From the NCBI GenBank assembly GCA_964444685.1, contig CAYUIG010000021.1:1-64000 (forward strand): 64,000 nt of DNA, given 5' to 3'. This DNA comes from CAYUIG01 sp964444685. Lineage in GTDB: Bacteria; Gemmatimonadota; Gemmatimonadetes; Longimicrobiales; RSA9. A program made the position numbers and the translations under genes. The notes under the pieces are model-generated. The model ran no database searches. It was given only the letters and a program-made list of their open reading frames with translations, and was not told where the DNA came from. Positions 51,271 through 60,941 of the stretch are shown piece by piece; within the stretch, counting starts at the first letter, position 1; each line of letters starts with the position of its first letter.

Positions 51271-54200
51271 TCAGGCGGCCCGGGCGGTGTCGGCGGCGAG
51301 GGTGTCGAACGCAGCCGCAACCGTATCGGTGATCGCGCGGGCGCCGCGGCGGCGGAGTACGATCGAGAGGGGATCCGTGCGTCGGACCTCGACCTCGACC
51401 TGGTGGTCGGATAGGGCGCGCTGCAGCGAAGCGAGCCGGGGTGCGGTCCCACGCCGGAAGGTGACGCGGGCGGTGTCGCCCCGGATGAGGATGCGGTCGA
51501 CGGCGAGCTCGGTACCGAGCAGGCGGAGCCGGGTGAGCGCGAGGAGCCGGTCGACCTCCGGGGGCGGCGGCCCGTAGCGGTCACGCAGCTCGGCGCGCAC
51601 GGCCTCCGTCTCCGCGGGGCGAGTGAGCCGCGAGAGGCGGCGGTAGAGGTGGAGCTTCTGCGCCTCGTCGGTGATGTACTCGTCGGGCAGGAGCGCCGCA
51701 CCTTCGATAGCGACATCCGTTGGCGCGTACGTCTCCGCCGGCGCGCCGGTGCGGAGCCGGCGGATGGTTTCCTCTAGAAGTCGCGTGTAGGTGTCGAGGC
51801 CGACCGCGTGCACGAAACCGGACTGCTCCGCGCCGAGCAGGTTGCCTGCACCGCGCAGCTCGAGGTCCTTCATCGCGATCGAGTAGCCGCTGCCCAGCTC
51901 CGTGTAGTGCTCGAGGATGCGGAGGCGCCGCTCGGCGTCGACCGTGACGTCGTCGGGCACGACGAGATAGCAGTACGCACGGTGGTGCGACCGTCCGACG
52001 CGGCCGCGGATCTGATAGAGCTGCGCGAGACCGAACTGGTCGGCGCGATCGACGATCAGCGTGTTCGCGGACGGTACATCGAGTCCGTTCTCGATGATCG
52101 CGGTGGTCACCAGAATGCGCGCCTCGCCGGAGAGGAAGGTGCGCATCACGCGATCGAGCTCGACGCCGGGCATCTGGCCGTGCGCGATCACGGCGGTGGC
52201 ATCGGGCACGAGCCGGCGCACGCGTTCCGCGACGGCGCCGATGCTCTGCACGCGATTGTGCAGCACGAACACCTGCCCGCCGCGATCGAGCTCGCGCCGG
52301 ATCGCGTCCTCGAGCACTTCGTCCGCCCATGGCAGGACGTGAGTGATGACGGGCATGCGGTCGCGCGGCGGTGTCTGGAGGAGCGAGAGGTCGCGGAGTC
52401 CGGCGAGCGAGAGGTGGAGCGTGCGCGGGATCGGCGTGGCGGTGAGCGCCAGCACGTCGATGTCCTTCTTCAGCTCCTTGAAGCGCTCCTTCTGCTTCAC
52501 ACCGAAGCGCTGCTCCTCATCGACAATGAGCATGCCGAGCCTGAGGAACTCGACATCGGGCTCGAGCAGCTTGTGCGTGCCGATGAGGATGTCGATGTCG
52601 CCGCTCTTCGCGCCGGCCAGGATCTTCTGCTGCTCGGCGGCCGTGCGGAATCGGGAGATGGCTTCGACACGCACGGGATAGCCGGCCAGCCGCTGGCTGA
52701 ACGTGTGCAGGTGCTGCTCGACGAGGATGGTCGTCGGTGCGAGCACGGCCACCTGCCGTCCATCCTGCACGGCCTTGAACGCGGCGCGGATCGCGATCTC
52801 GGTCTTGCCGTAGCCGACATCGCCGCAGAGCAGGCGATCCATCGGATGGCGCGACTCCATGTCGGCCTTCACATCCGCGGTGGCCTGCCGCTGGTCCGGT
52901 GTGTCTTCATAGAGGAACGACGACTCCATCTCCTTCTGCCAGCGCGTGTCGGGCGGATAGGGCCGTCGTTCGGCGGTCTGTCGCGTGGCATACAGCTCGA
53001 GCAGCTCGGCGGCCATCTTCTGGATGGCGGCTTCGGTCTTCTCGCGCAGTGTCTTCCACGACCGTCCGCCGATGCGATGCAACCGGGGCGCAGGTGCGTC
53101 GTCACGATCGGCGACCCAGCGCTCGACGAGATCCAGGCGGTCGACGGGGACGCGCAGCATCTCATCGTTCGCGTACTCGATCGCGAGCGCCTCGATCTCC
53201 TCGCCGCCGACCGTGACGCGCTCGAGCCCGACGAAGCGGCCGATGCCGTGATCGAGATGAACGACGAAGTCACCGGGGTGGAGCTGCGAAAGACTTTCGA
53301 GGGCGACGGCGCCCCGAAACCTCCGTCCGCGACGCAGCCTGCGCGCGCGAGCGAAGATCTCGTGGTCGGTGAGCACGCGCACGGCGGGCTCCACACCCTC
53401 GAGCACGAAGCCACCCGCGAGTGCGCCGAGTCCGATGGACACGCCGGGCGGGATGCGTGCGGCGCCGCCGAGCAGTTCCTCGAGACGTTCGACCTGCCCC
53501 GTGTTGTCGCACAGCACGAAGGAGCGCTCGCCGCGCGCGGCGCCGGAGCGCAGCAGCGCGGAGAGCTTCTCCATGTCGCGCTCGATGGGATCCGGCTCGC
53601 GCGCATGGAAGCGGATCGCGTCGTCACCATCGGGCTCGTGCTTCTCGATGCGGCCGAAGCCGTCGAGACGCCCGAGTGCATCGTCAGGAGAGAGGAACAG
53701 CGACGCGGGCGGCTCGGGTTTGCCGCCGCGACGGCGCTCCGCTGCGTGCAGGTGCTGCACCTGCTCCCACGTGCGCTGCAGATTCCTCTGCGGATCCGCG
53801 ACGGTGCGGAAGAAGAGTGCATCGCGCGGGAGTACATCCAGCAGCGATCTCCGGCTCAGGTCGCCGCCGGTGGCATCGCGCAGGTCGACGGGGAGGATGT
53901 CCACGCCCTTCAGGTCGGCCGTCGAGCGCTGATCGAGGATGTCGAACTGGCGGATGGACTCGATGCGGTCACCCCAGAACTCGATGCGCACCGGCTCGGG
54001 CGCGCCGAAGCCGAACAGGTCGACGAGTCCGCCGCGCAGCGCGTACGCGCCGACGGCCTCGACCATGGGCGTGCGTTCGAATCCCATGGAATCGAGACGC
54101 TCGGTGAGTTCGTGCAGCGGGATCTCGTCGCCGACCGCGAGCGTGAGGCGCAGATCGGCGAGGCGCGTGGGGATCTCCGCCCGCTCCTGGAGTGCGCGCA

Positions 54201-54570
54201 GTGTCGTGACGAGGATGCGTGCGCGCCCGGAGAAGAGCGCTTCGAGCGCCTCGACGCGCAGCCCGCCGACTTCCACGTGATGCTCGGCGGCTTCGTACGG
54301 CAGCGTTTCGCGCTGCGGGTAGAGGACGGCGAGTCCTTCGCCGAGAATGGCGGCGAGATCGGCCTCGAACGCTTCCGCCTCGGGCGGATCGGCAGCGACG
54401 ATGACCCAGAGGCGATGCGGCAGTGCGCGCGCGAGCGATGCCGCGAGCAGTGCCGACGACGAACCGGCCAGGCCGCTGACTCGAACGGCTGCGCCGGGCG
54501 CAGGCAGCGCGTCGCGGAGCTGCGCGAACGCCGGCTGCGCGGCCATCGAACGAAGCAGTGCGTCGAGCAT
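51271..54570 (-). CDS. mfd: Transcription-repair coupling factor Mfd
   Basis: 1099 residues, normal for Mfd. It removes stalled RNA polymerase and recruits UvrA. N-terminal UvrB-like region (about 1-450), the RNA-polymerase-interacting domain (VHLDHGIGRFVGLERV around 480-495), the SF2 translocase with GDVGYGKTEIAIRAAFK, TTILVEQH, IVDEEQRFG, LTATPIPRTLH and QIRGRVGRS, and the C-terminal TRCF domain. The start overlaps the previous stop by 1 bp (TGATG). Last gene of the DUF58 operon. Confidence 0.95.
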   Translation of the reverse strand: MLDALLRSMAAQPAFAQLRDALPAPGAAVRVSGLAGSSSALLAASLARALPHRLWVIVAADPPEAEAFEADLAAILGEGLAVLYPQRETLPYEAAEHHVEVGGLRVEALEALFSGRARILVTTLRALQERAEIPTRLADLRLTLAVGDEIPLHELTERLDSMGFERTPMVEAVGAYALRGGLVDLFGFGAPEPVRIEFWGDRIESIRQFDILDQRSTADLKGVDILPVDLRDATGGDLSRRSLLDVLPRDALFFRTVADPQRNLQRTWEQVQHLHAAERRRGGKPEPPASLFLSPDDALGRLDGFGRIEKHEPDGDDAIRFHAREPDPIERDMEKLSALLRSGAARGERSFVLCDNTGQVERLEELLGGAARIPPGVSIGLGALAGGFVLEGVEPAVRVLTDHEIFARARRLRRGRRFRGAVALESLSQLHPGDFVVHLDHGIGRFVGLERVTVGGEEIEALAIEYANDEMLRVPVDRLDLVERWVADRDDAPAPRLHRIGGRSWKTLREKTEAAIQKMAAELLELYATRQTAERRPYPPDTRWQKEMESSFLYEDTPDQRQATADVKADMESRHPMDRLLCGDVGYGKTEIAIRAAFKAVQDGRQVAVLAPTTILVEQHLHTFSQRLAGYPVRVEAISRFRTAAEQQKILAGAKSGDIDILIGTHKLLEPDVEFLRLGMLIVDEEQRFGVKQKERFKELKKDIDVLALTATPIPRTLHLSLAGLRDLSLLQTPPRDRMPVITHVLPWADEVLEDAIRRELDRGGQVFVLHNRVQSIGAVAERVRRLVPDATAVIAHGQMPGVELDRVMRTFLSGEARILVTTAIIENGLDVPSANTLIVDRADQFGLAQLYQIRGRVGRSHHRAYCYLVVPDDVTVDAERRLRILEHYTELGSGYSIAMKDLELRGAGNLLGAEQSGFVHAVGLDTYTRLLEETIRRLRTGAPAETYAPTDVAIEGAALLPDEYITDEAQKLHLYRRLSRLTRPAETEAVRAELRDRYGPPPPEVDRLLALTRLRLLGTELAVDRILIRGDTARVTFRRGTAPRLASLQRALSDHQVEVEVRRTDPLSIVLRRRGARAITDTVAAAFDTLAADTARAA

Positions 54571-56522
54571 CAGCCTGCGCGCCGGAGCCCGCGCCGCGAA
54601 GGTGCTGCACCCTGATCCGCGGCAGATCGGCCCGACGCGGACTGGCCGCCGGTGACGGCAGCAACACCTTCGGCAAGGAGGAGGAGCAGCAGGGCGATGA
54701 GGATGGGCCGCGTGATCTCGCGGCCGAGCCGCCGGCCGTACGCATCGCGCGTCCACTCGTCGGCGTCATCCGCGGTCTCTACGCTCCACGAGGGCAGCCG
54801 GTCGGCGATCGTGCGCGCATCGAGACGATCGAGGACGGACTCCGCAGCGGGCGGATTCACCGCGAACGCAGCGATGCGCGCGTCGCTCGAAAACACTTCG
54901 TACAGTCCGGCGACGGCGCCGAGCCGGTACGCCCCGCCGCCGGAGACATCCTCGTCGACGCCATCGGGCCGGACGACGCGCGTGGCCGCAGCGGGCAGCA
55001 CGACTTCCTGTCCGGGCGACGCCTCGAACGACGGTGCCGCCACGGCCGCCCACTCGGAGATGAGGCGGTCGAGGAGGGGAACCATCGCCGCGGAGGCGGG
55101 GAGCGTCGTCGCTTCGGGTGTGAGTGCGGAGGCGAGGAGGACCCAGGTGAGGCCGCGCGCGGTGCGGCCACGAACGGCCCAGGGCGCGCCATCAGCAAGG
55201 CGGAGCAGCACGGTATCGGTGGTCGAGCCATCGGTGCGCAGGCCGTAGGTCTGATGCAGTCGCACCGACTCGAGCGTGCGCAGCACGCCGTTCGCGGAGC
55301 CCGGCGCAAAGCGCGCCTCGCCCGCACCATCAGGCGCTTCGTATCGCCAAGGGATTCCGGCCGCAGATAGGCGGCGGTTCAGTGCGGGCAGTTCGAGGGC
55401 CTGATCCGGCGCCGTGATGATCGCTGCGCCAGTCGTGCCCGCGTCGAGGCCCGCGCCACCGGGGGCGACGAGTACGTCGCCACTCGCCGGCACGCGACGG
55501 ATGCGGCCGGCATCCGCCAGCACGGCGAGTGCGTTGTCGAGGAACTCGTCGGCCGCACCGAGCCGGACCGCGGGTGGCGGCACGACCGGAACGGCAAACC
55601 AGCGCCGGTCATCCCCGCGCAGAGCATCGGGATCCTTTTCGACGCGGCCCGTGAGCAGCCCCGGTGGCGAAGGTGGCAGAGGAATCAGGACCGTTTCACC
55701 CGAACCGGCCACGCCCGCACCGACGACGCGCTCGTTGACGACGAGTCGCAGCGCCGCGGAGTCGGCGGCACCCGTCACGGTCACGGCCACGTGCGATGCC
55801 TCGCCTGCGACGGGGGCGAGGCCGCCGCCGACCTCGACGCTCGCGAGCGCCGCATTCGCAGGCGTGATCTCCTCAGGGATCCACACGAGCGCGCGCACAT
55901 TCTCCGCGCCGCGCACCGTTGCGGGGAACGATGTCGCCTGGAGATCGCTGAGCAGCACCACCTCCAGCGCGCGTCCTTCCGCGCCGGCGCGCAGCAGCGT
56001 CGCGGCGTGCTCGAGTGCGGCGGTGAGATCCGCTGCGGCGGCGGTGGGCTCGGTCTCACGCACACGCGCGGCCGTTGCCGCGGCATCACCGGGGAGCGCG
56101 GGCTCGTCGGGCGAGCCCGCGCGCAGCAGCCAGAAGCGATCCTCGGGCGTGGCATCGGCAAGCAGATCGAGCGCGCGATTCTTGAGATCATCGAGCACGA
56201 GCCGGTCGTCCTGCACGACGCCCGAGCTGAGCGAATTGTCGAGCACGATGACCACGGCCGTCGGTTCGTGGCCGGCACCGCCCGAACGGCTGAACGGCCG
56301 CGCGGCGGCGAGCGCCAGCAGCAGCACGGCAGCGACACGCATCAGCAGCAGGAGGATCTGCCGCAGTCGCAGCCGGCGCGCGTTCTCGCGCTCCGCGCGA
56401 CGCAGGTAGCGCAGTGCGGGGAAGGTGACGCGCGGGCCCTGCTGCCGCTGGAAGAGGTGGAGGATCAGGGGAACGGCGGCCGCCGCGGCGAGGGCGAGCA
56501 GCCATGGACTGAGGAATCCCAT
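54570..56522 (-). CDS. BatA-like membrane protein with VWA-type domain
   Basis: 650 residues from the ATG at 56522. The N-terminus is the BatA/aerotolerance-type two-helix hairpin (MGFLSPWLLALAAAAAVPLILHLFQ, then RLRLRQILLLLMRVAAVLLLALAAARPF). A von Willebrand factor A fold follows (VVIVLDNSLSSGVV, VVLLSDLQ), with the MIDAS motif D-x-S-x-S kept. A large extracytoplasmic region leads to a final TM helix at about 615-632 and a basic tail. Often encoded with DUF58 and MoxR ATPases in envelope or cofactor stress systems; MoxR is not here. Coupled to DUF58 and mfd by TGATG junctions. Confidence 0.87.
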   Translation of the reverse strand: MGFLSPWLLALAAAAAVPLILHLFQRQQGPRVTFPALRYLRRAERENARRLRLRQILLLLMRVAAVLLLALAAARPFSRSGGAGHEPTAVVIVLDNSLSSGVVQDDRLVLDDLKNRALDLLADATPEDRFWLLRAGSPDEPALPGDAAATAARVRETEPTAAAADLTAALEHAATLLRAGAEGRALEVVLLSDLQATSFPATVRGAENVRALVWIPEEITPANAALASVEVGGGLAPVAGEASHVAVTVTGAADSAALRLVVNERVVGAGVAGSGETVLIPLPPSPPGLLTGRVEKDPDALRGDDRRWFAVPVVPPPAVRLGAADEFLDNALAVLADAGRIRRVPASGDVLVAPGGAGLDAGTTGAAIITAPDQALELPALNRRLSAAGIPWRYEAPDGAGEARFAPGSANGVLRTLESVRLHQTYGLRTDGSTTDTVLLRLADGAPWAVRGRTARGLTWVLLASALTPEATTLPASAAMVPLLDRLISEWAAVAAPSFEASPGQEVVLPAAATRVVRPDGVDEDVSGGGAYRLGAVAGLYEVFSSDARIAAFAVNPPAAESVLDRLDARTIADRLPSWSVETADDADEWTRDAYGRRLGREITRPILIALLLLLLAEGVAAVTGGQSASGRSAADQGAAPSRRGLRRAG

Positions 56523-57433
56523 CAGCCGAGACGCTCCCGCTTGTGCAGGTATGCGCGCAGCGCTTCCGCCATCGGTCGTTCGGTTCCGGCCACCACGTAG
56601 TCGATGCCCTGGGGCACGAGCTGGTCCTGCCACTCGCGCAGCGCGCGCTCCACCGCGTCGCGGTACACGGAGCGCAGCTCGGCCACGCTCACGGGCACCT
56701 CCTCGCCCGTTTCGGGATCGACGAAGCGCGCGTCGCCGACGCGCGGGAGCTCGCGTTCGCCGGGATCGATGAGGTGGAACACGAGCACCTCGTGGCCGCG
56801 GTGGCGCAGGAAGCGGAGCGCGAGCTTGGTCGTGTCGGGGTCGACGAGCAGATCCGAGATCAGGATCACGAGACCGCGCCGTCGCAGACGGCCGGCAATG
56901 TCACGCAGCGCGGTGTCGGCCTCCGTGCGGCCGCTGGCCTTGATCGGCTCGAGCGCGCGCAGCACCTCGTACCAGTGGCGCCGGCCTCCGCGCGGGGCCA
57001 CGTGCGCACGCGGCACGTCATCGAAGCCGACGAGGCCCACGGAGTCGCCCTGGCGCAGGAGGAGCAGCGCAAGGCTGGCGGCGAGCTGCTTCGCGTACCA
57101 GAGCTTGGGCGGCAGCGAGCCCGGATCCGACGTCCACGCCATCGACGCGCTCGCGTCCAGCAGCAGGTACGCGCGCAGGTTCGTCTCTTCCTCGAACTGC
57201 TTGATGTAGTAGCGGTCCGAGCGGCCGAACATCCGCCAGTCGATGTAGCGGAGGTCGTCCCCGGGCTGGTACATCCGGTGCTCCGCGAATTCCACGGAGA
57301 AGCCGCGATGCGGCGAGCGGTGGAGCCCGGCGAGGAAGCCCTCGACCACCGAGCGCGCGACGAACTCGAGCCCGCCCAGAGCGGCCAACTCGCGGGGCTC
57401 CAGCAGATCCAGTCGGTTCCGGGCGATGTTCAT
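56522..57433 (-). CDS. DUF58-domain protein (MoxR-associated)
   Basis: 303 residues from the ATG at 57433; a GTG at 57439 is the alternative. DUF58 core: GFSVEFAEHRMYQPGDDLRYIDWRMFGRSDRYYIKQFEEETNLRAYLLLDASASMAW, with a VWA-like D-x-S-x-S metal site, then ILISDLLVDP. No TM helix. Family members act with MoxR AAA+ ATPases as chaperone-like adapters. Promoter -10 lies only 12-18 bp upstream, so the mRNA would be leaderless or nearly so. First gene of DUF58-BatA-mfd. Confidence 0.87.
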   Translation of the reverse strand: MNIARNRLDLLEPRELAALGGLEFVARSVVEGFLAGLHRSPHRGFSVEFAEHRMYQPGDDLRYIDWRMFGRSDRYYIKQFEEETNLRAYLLLDASASMAWTSDPGSLPPKLWYAKQLAASLALLLLRQGDSVGLVGFDDVPRAHVAPRGGRRHWYEVLRALEPIKASGRTEADTALRDIAGRLRRRGLVILISDLLVDPDTTKLALRFLRHRGHEVLVFHLIDPGERELPRVGDARFVDPETGEEVPVSVAELRSVYRDAVERALREWQDQLVPQGIDYVVAGTERPMAEALRAYLHKRERLG

Positions 57434-57445
57434 GCTCACGTCGCG

Positions 57446-57475
57446 ATGCTACGGGTCCGCGCCTCCGGCGGTCAA
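57446..57475 (-). promoter_or_regulatory. Promoter of the DUF58-BatA-mfd operon
   Basis: TTGACC at 57475-57470, 18-bp spacer, TAGCAT at 57451-57446 on the minus strand. Predicted start near 57439, exactly at the GTG codon in frame with DUF58. Confidence 0.8.
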
Positions 57476-57506
57476 ACACAGCGTTTACACCGCCGCCGGC
57501 CAAACG

Positions 57507-57535
57507 TTGTCGAACCGTCCCGCATGGTGTATGCT
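57507..57535 (+). promoter_or_regulatory. Promoter of the small membrane protein gene
   Basis: TTGTCG at 57507-57512, 17-bp spacer, TATGCT at 57530-57535. Predicted start near 57542, leader about 30 nt. Back to back with the DUF58 promoter, 31 bp apart. Confidence 0.75.
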
Positions 57536-57571
57536 CAAGGCCGTTCGGTACGGCTTTTCACGGAGGCACCG

Positions 57572-57754
57572 TTGCACGGCATACAGGCGCTGCTGATCTT
57601 CATCGCAGCCATTCTGCTGATCGTTTTCTTCTATTTCGTCGGTCACGCCCTCGCCGTCCACTCGACAGGGCCGGTCGTATGGGCCGTGGGGTCGCTTGCA
57701 CTCGCAGGCGTGCTGGTCTTCCTGTCCAACCGGTTCTCCCGCCCGGGGGTCTGA
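57572..57754 (+). CDS. Small two-helix membrane protein
   Basis: 60 residues with a TTG start at 57572 placed 5 nt after GGAGG; an upstream ATG (57524) precedes the predicted transcription start and is excluded. Two TM helices (ALLIFIAAILLIVFFYFVG; VVWAVGSLALAGVLVFLS) joined by HALAVHSTGP. No named family recognised. It sits between the divergent DUF58 promoter and the lepA promoter. Confidence 0.75.
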   Translation: MHGIQALLIFIAAILLIVFFYFVGHALAVHSTGPVVWAVGSLALAGVLVFLSNRFSRPGV

Positions 57755-57766
57755 GCCGGCGGCGGA

Positions 57767-57796
57767 TTGATCGGACCCCGGTCCCGCCGCTAACAT
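57767..57796 (+). promoter_or_regulatory. Promoter of lepA
   Basis: TTGATC at 57767-57772, 18-bp spacer, TAACAT at 57791-57796. Predicted start near 57803, leader about 36 nt. Confidence 0.8.
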
Positions 57797-57838
57797 ACAA
57801 GGCTGTCATCGAAGCGAACCTGGGCGGGCGGAGGCCGA

Positions 57839-59641
57839 GTGCGGCGGGACAGGATCCGCAATTTCTGCATCATCGCACACATCGATCACGGCAAGTCGAC
57901 GCTCGCCGATCGGCTGCTGGAGCGCACGGGTGCACTCACGGCGCGCGAGATGGAAGCGCAGGTGCTCGACAGCCTGGATCTCGAGCGGGAGCGCGGGATC
58001 ACGATCAAGCTGCACGCGGTGCGGATGGACTACCGCGCGGCCGATGGTGACACCTACCAGCTCAACCTGATCGACACGCCGGGACACGTCGACTTCACGT
58101 ACGAGGTGTCGCGCTCGCTGGCTGCGTGTGAAGGCGCGGTGCTCGTGGTGGACGCGAGCCAGGGCGTGCAGGCTCAGACCCTCTCGAATCTTTTCCTCGC
58201 GCTCGACGCGGGGCTCGAGATCATTCCCGTCCTCAACAAGATCGACCTGCCCGGCGCGGAGCCGGAGCGGCGTCGCGACGAGCTGGTGGACCTCATCGGT
58301 GTGGACCCCGACGAGGTGCTCATGGTGTCGGCGAAGGAGGGCGTTGGCGTCAATGAACTGCTCGAGCGGATCGTCGCGAAGGTGCCGGCACCGGAAGGTG
58401 ATGAGAATGCGCCGCTGCGCGCACTGATCTTCGACTCGAACTACGATCGCTACCAGGGCGCGGTGCCGCTCATCCGCGTGGTGGATGGCGTGGTGCGGAA
58501 GGGGATGCGCATCGGCTTCGGTGCGGCGCCGGGCGAGTACCCGGTGGACGAGGTGGGCTTCTTCCGACTGCGCCGTTTTCCCGCGGAGGAATTGCGAGCG
58601 GGCGAGGTCGGATACCTGATCGCCGGGATCAAGCGGATCAGCGACACGCGCGTGGGTGACACGCTGCTCGATGCGGACAACCGCGCGACCGAGCTGCTGC
58701 CGGGCTACCGCGACATCAAGCCGATGGTGTTCAGCGGGCTGTATCCGAGCGCGTCGGACGACTACGAGGAGCTGCGCGACGCGCTGGAGAAGCTGAAGCT
58801 GAACGACGCGAGCCTGTTCTACGAGCCGGAGACTTCGACCGCGCTCGGCTTCGGCTTCCGCTGCGGATTCCTCGGGCTGCTGCACATGGAGATCGTGCAG
58901 GAGCGGCTGGAGCGGGAGTTCAATCTCGATCTGGTGACGACCGTGCCGAACGTGGAGTATCACGTGCGGCTGTCGGACGGCTCGAAGCTCGAGATCGAGA
59001 ATCCCAGCCTGCTGCCGGACCGCTCGCGCATCGACTCGATCGAGGAGCCGTACGTGCGCGCGCGCATCGTGTGCCCCTCGGAGTACATCGGGAACGTGCA
59101 GAAGCTGTGTCACGAGCGGCGCGGTACGTACGTCGGCATGCACTACCTCGACCCGACGCGCGTGGAGTTCACGTACGAGCTGCCGCTCGCGGAGATCGTG
59201 CTGGACTTCTACGACAAGCTGAAGAGTTCGACGCGCGGGTATGCATCGCTCGACTGGGAGTTCCTCGAGTACCGGCCGAACGACCTGGTGAAGCTGGACC
59301 TGATGATCAACGGCGACCCGGTGGACGCGTTCAGCGTGATCATCCACCGCGACAAGGCGTACGAGTACGGCCGTGCGATGGCGGAGAAGCTGCGCGAGCT
59401 GATTCCGCGGCAGCTCTTCGAGGTGGCGATCCAGGCGGCGATCGGCGGGCGCATCATCGCGCGCGAAACCGTGAAGGCGCTGCGGAAGAACGTCACTGCG
59501 AAGTGTTATGGTGGCGACATCACGCGCAAGCGGAAGCTCCTGGAGAAGCAGAAGGAGGGGAAGCGGCGGATGAAGCAGGTGGGGACGGTGGAGATTCCGC
59601 AGGAGGCGTTTTTGGCGGTTTTGCAGGTGGGCTCTGATTAG
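57839..59641 (+). CDS. lepA: Elongation factor 4 (LepA)
   Basis: 600 residues, GTG start. Translational GTPase that back-translocates or remodels stalled ribosomes. G1 AHIDHGKST, G3 DTPGHVDF, G4 NKID, and the switch I region RERGITIK. EF4-specific C-terminal domain ends with the basic block CYGGDITRKRKLLEKQKEGKRRMK. Length is standard. The TAG stop leads directly into a GGGCGAC repeat array. Confidence 0.95.
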   Translation: MRRDRIRNFCIIAHIDHGKSTLADRLLERTGALTAREMEAQVLDSLDLERERGITIKLHAVRMDYRAADGDTYQLNLIDTPGHVDFTYEVSRSLAACEGAVLVVDASQGVQAQTLSNLFLALDAGLEIIPVLNKIDLPGAEPERRRDELVDLIGVDPDEVLMVSAKEGVGVNELLERIVAKVPAPEGDENAPLRALIFDSNYDRYQGAVPLIRVVDGVVRKGMRIGFGAAPGEYPVDEVGFFRLRRFPAEELRAGEVGYLIAGIKRISDTRVGDTLLDADNRATELLPGYRDIKPMVFSGLYPSASDDYEELRDALEKLKLNDASLFYEPETSTALGFGFRCGFLGLLHMEIVQERLEREFNLDLVTTVPNVEYHVRLSDGSKLEIENPSLLPDRSRIDSIEEPYVRARIVCPSEYIGNVQKLCHERRGTYVGMHYLDPTRVEFTYELPLAEIVLDFYDKLKSSTRGYASLDWEFLEYRPNDLVKLDLMINGDPVDAFSVIIHRDKAYEYGRAMAEKLRELIPRQLFEVAIQAAIGGRIIARETVKALRKNVTAKCYGGDITRKRKLLEKQKEGKRRMKQVGTVEIPQEAFLAVLQVGSD

Positions 59642-59647
59642 GGATCT

Positions 59648-59745
59648 GCGGGCGACGTTTGGCGGGCGACTTGGGGCGGGCGACAATACGGCGGGCGACA
59701 ATACGGCGGGAACAGCGGGACGGCGGGAACAGCGGGACGGCGGGG
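59648..59745. repeat. Element I: single GGGCGAC array after lepA
   Basis: Begins 7 bp after the lepA stop with GCGGGCGACGTTTGGCGGGCGACTTGGGGCGG, continues as GCGGGCGACAATACG twice, then grades into GGGACGGCGGGAACAGC repeats. No inverted right arm is visible before the ROK gene. Possibly a decayed or one-armed member of the B/G family. Confidence 0.72.
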
Positions 59746-59859
59746 ACTGCGGGACACGGTGGGAATGGACTTTCTGGCGTGGGCGGGGGTTGGGTGGCAG
59801 ATTCGGGGGTGTCAGGCCGGGCAGGCCGTAGGGTGAGCAGGCAGGAGGGCGGAGCGCGC

Positions 59860-60933
59860 ATGCCGGGAGCGGAAGGGGCGGCGAGTCGGACGGCCGCGGG
59901 GCGGGCGGGACGCCAGGTGGTGGGGTCCGGTCCGCCGGCGGACAAGAAGTGGATCATCGGCGTCGATCTGGGCGGGACGAACATCAGCGTGGGCGTCCTG
60001 CCGATGGATGGCGGCAACGGTGAGATCCCGGGGCTGCGGACGGTGCCGACGGAGGCGCAGCGTGGCGCGAAGTTCGTCGTCGACCGGATCGTCGGTCTGA
60101 TCGAGGACGCGCGCGACGAGGTGCTTTCGAAGTACCGTGGCAGCGCGAGCGACTTCGCGGGTGTGGGGATCGGCAGTCCGGGCCCGCTCGACCGCAAGAC
60201 CGGAACGGTCATCAACACCCCCAACCTCGGGTGGCGCAACTTCCCTCTGCGCGACCTGATCTCCAATGCCGTCGGCATGCCGGCCACACTCGACAACGAC
60301 GCGAACTGCGCGACGTACGGCGAGTGGTGGCTGGGTGCGGGCCGCAACGTCGACACGCTGGTCGGGCTCACGCTCGGTACGGGCATCGGCGGCGGGATCG
60401 TGCTGAACGGCGAGATCTTCCACGGCGTGAGCGATGCGGCCGGCGAGATCGGTCACATGACGATCGACTCGACGGGCCGGCGCTGCAAGTGCGGCAACTA
60501 CGGCTGCCTCGAGGCGTACGCGTCGGGGCCGGCCATCGCGCTGCGTGCGGTGGAGGGGATCGAGACGGGCGCGGAATCGCTGCTGCCGGCCCTGGTCGAC
60601 GGACGGCTCGAGGAAATCACGGCCGCCACCGTCTACGAAGCGGTCATCCTGGGTGACCCGTACGCGAACGAAGTGATGCGCGAGACGGCGAAGTTCCTGG
60701 GGGCGGGCGTGGCGAACATCATCAACGTGTTGAACCCGGCGATGGTCGTGATCGCAGGCGGCGTAACGCGCGCGGGCGACCATCTGTTTGTGCCGCTGCG
60801 CGCGGAAGTGCGGCGCCGCGCCTTCCGCAGTGCGGAGGAGGCCTGTCAGATCGTGTCCGGGCAGCTGCCCACCACGGCGGGCGTGATCGGCGCCGCGGCC
60901 GTCTTCAAGAAAGAGACGTACGGGTTCGTCTGA
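59860..60933 (+). CDS. ROK-family glucokinase
   Basis: 357 residues from the ATG at 59860, with GGAGGG 10 nt upstream. The frame is open further upstream but that stretch is repeat-derived. ATP-binding IIGVDLGGTNISVG, sugar site LDNDANCATYGEWW and the ROK zinc finger CKCGNYGCLE are present, with TLGTGIGGGIVLNGEI and PAMVVIAGGV. Phosphorylates glucose or a related hexose. An N-terminal basic Gly/Ala-rich 30 residues is variable. Followed 8 bp later by the PfkB gene. Confidence 0.93.
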   Translation: MPGAEGAASRTAAGRAGRQVVGSGPPADKKWIIGVDLGGTNISVGVLPMDGGNGEIPGLRTVPTEAQRGAKFVVDRIVGLIEDARDEVLSKYRGSASDFAGVGIGSPGPLDRKTGTVINTPNLGWRNFPLRDLISNAVGMPATLDNDANCATYGEWWLGAGRNVDTLVGLTLGTGIGGGIVLNGEIFHGVSDAAGEIGHMTIDSTGRRCKCGNYGCLEAYASGPAIALRAVEGIETGAESLLPALVDGRLEEITAATVYEAVILGDPYANEVMRETAKFLGAGVANIINVLNPAMVVIAGGVTRAGDHLFVPLRAEVRRRAFRSAEEACQIVSGQLPTTAGVIGAAAVFKKETYGFV

Positions 60934-60941
60934 GCCGAGCG

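Noticed and set aside
51808..54615. Long plus-strand open frame opposite mfd
   Set aside because: Its protein lacks family motifs and is rich in Arg/Ala/Glu/Asp in a GC-driven pattern; mfd on the other strand has all conserved motifs.
57806..59701. Long minus-strand open frame opposite lepA
   Set aside because: Antisense shadow of a highly conserved GTPase gene.
59659..59859. N-terminal extension of the ROK kinase
   Set aside because: The extra residues are encoded by repeat sequence; GGAGGG is ideally placed for the ATG at 59860.
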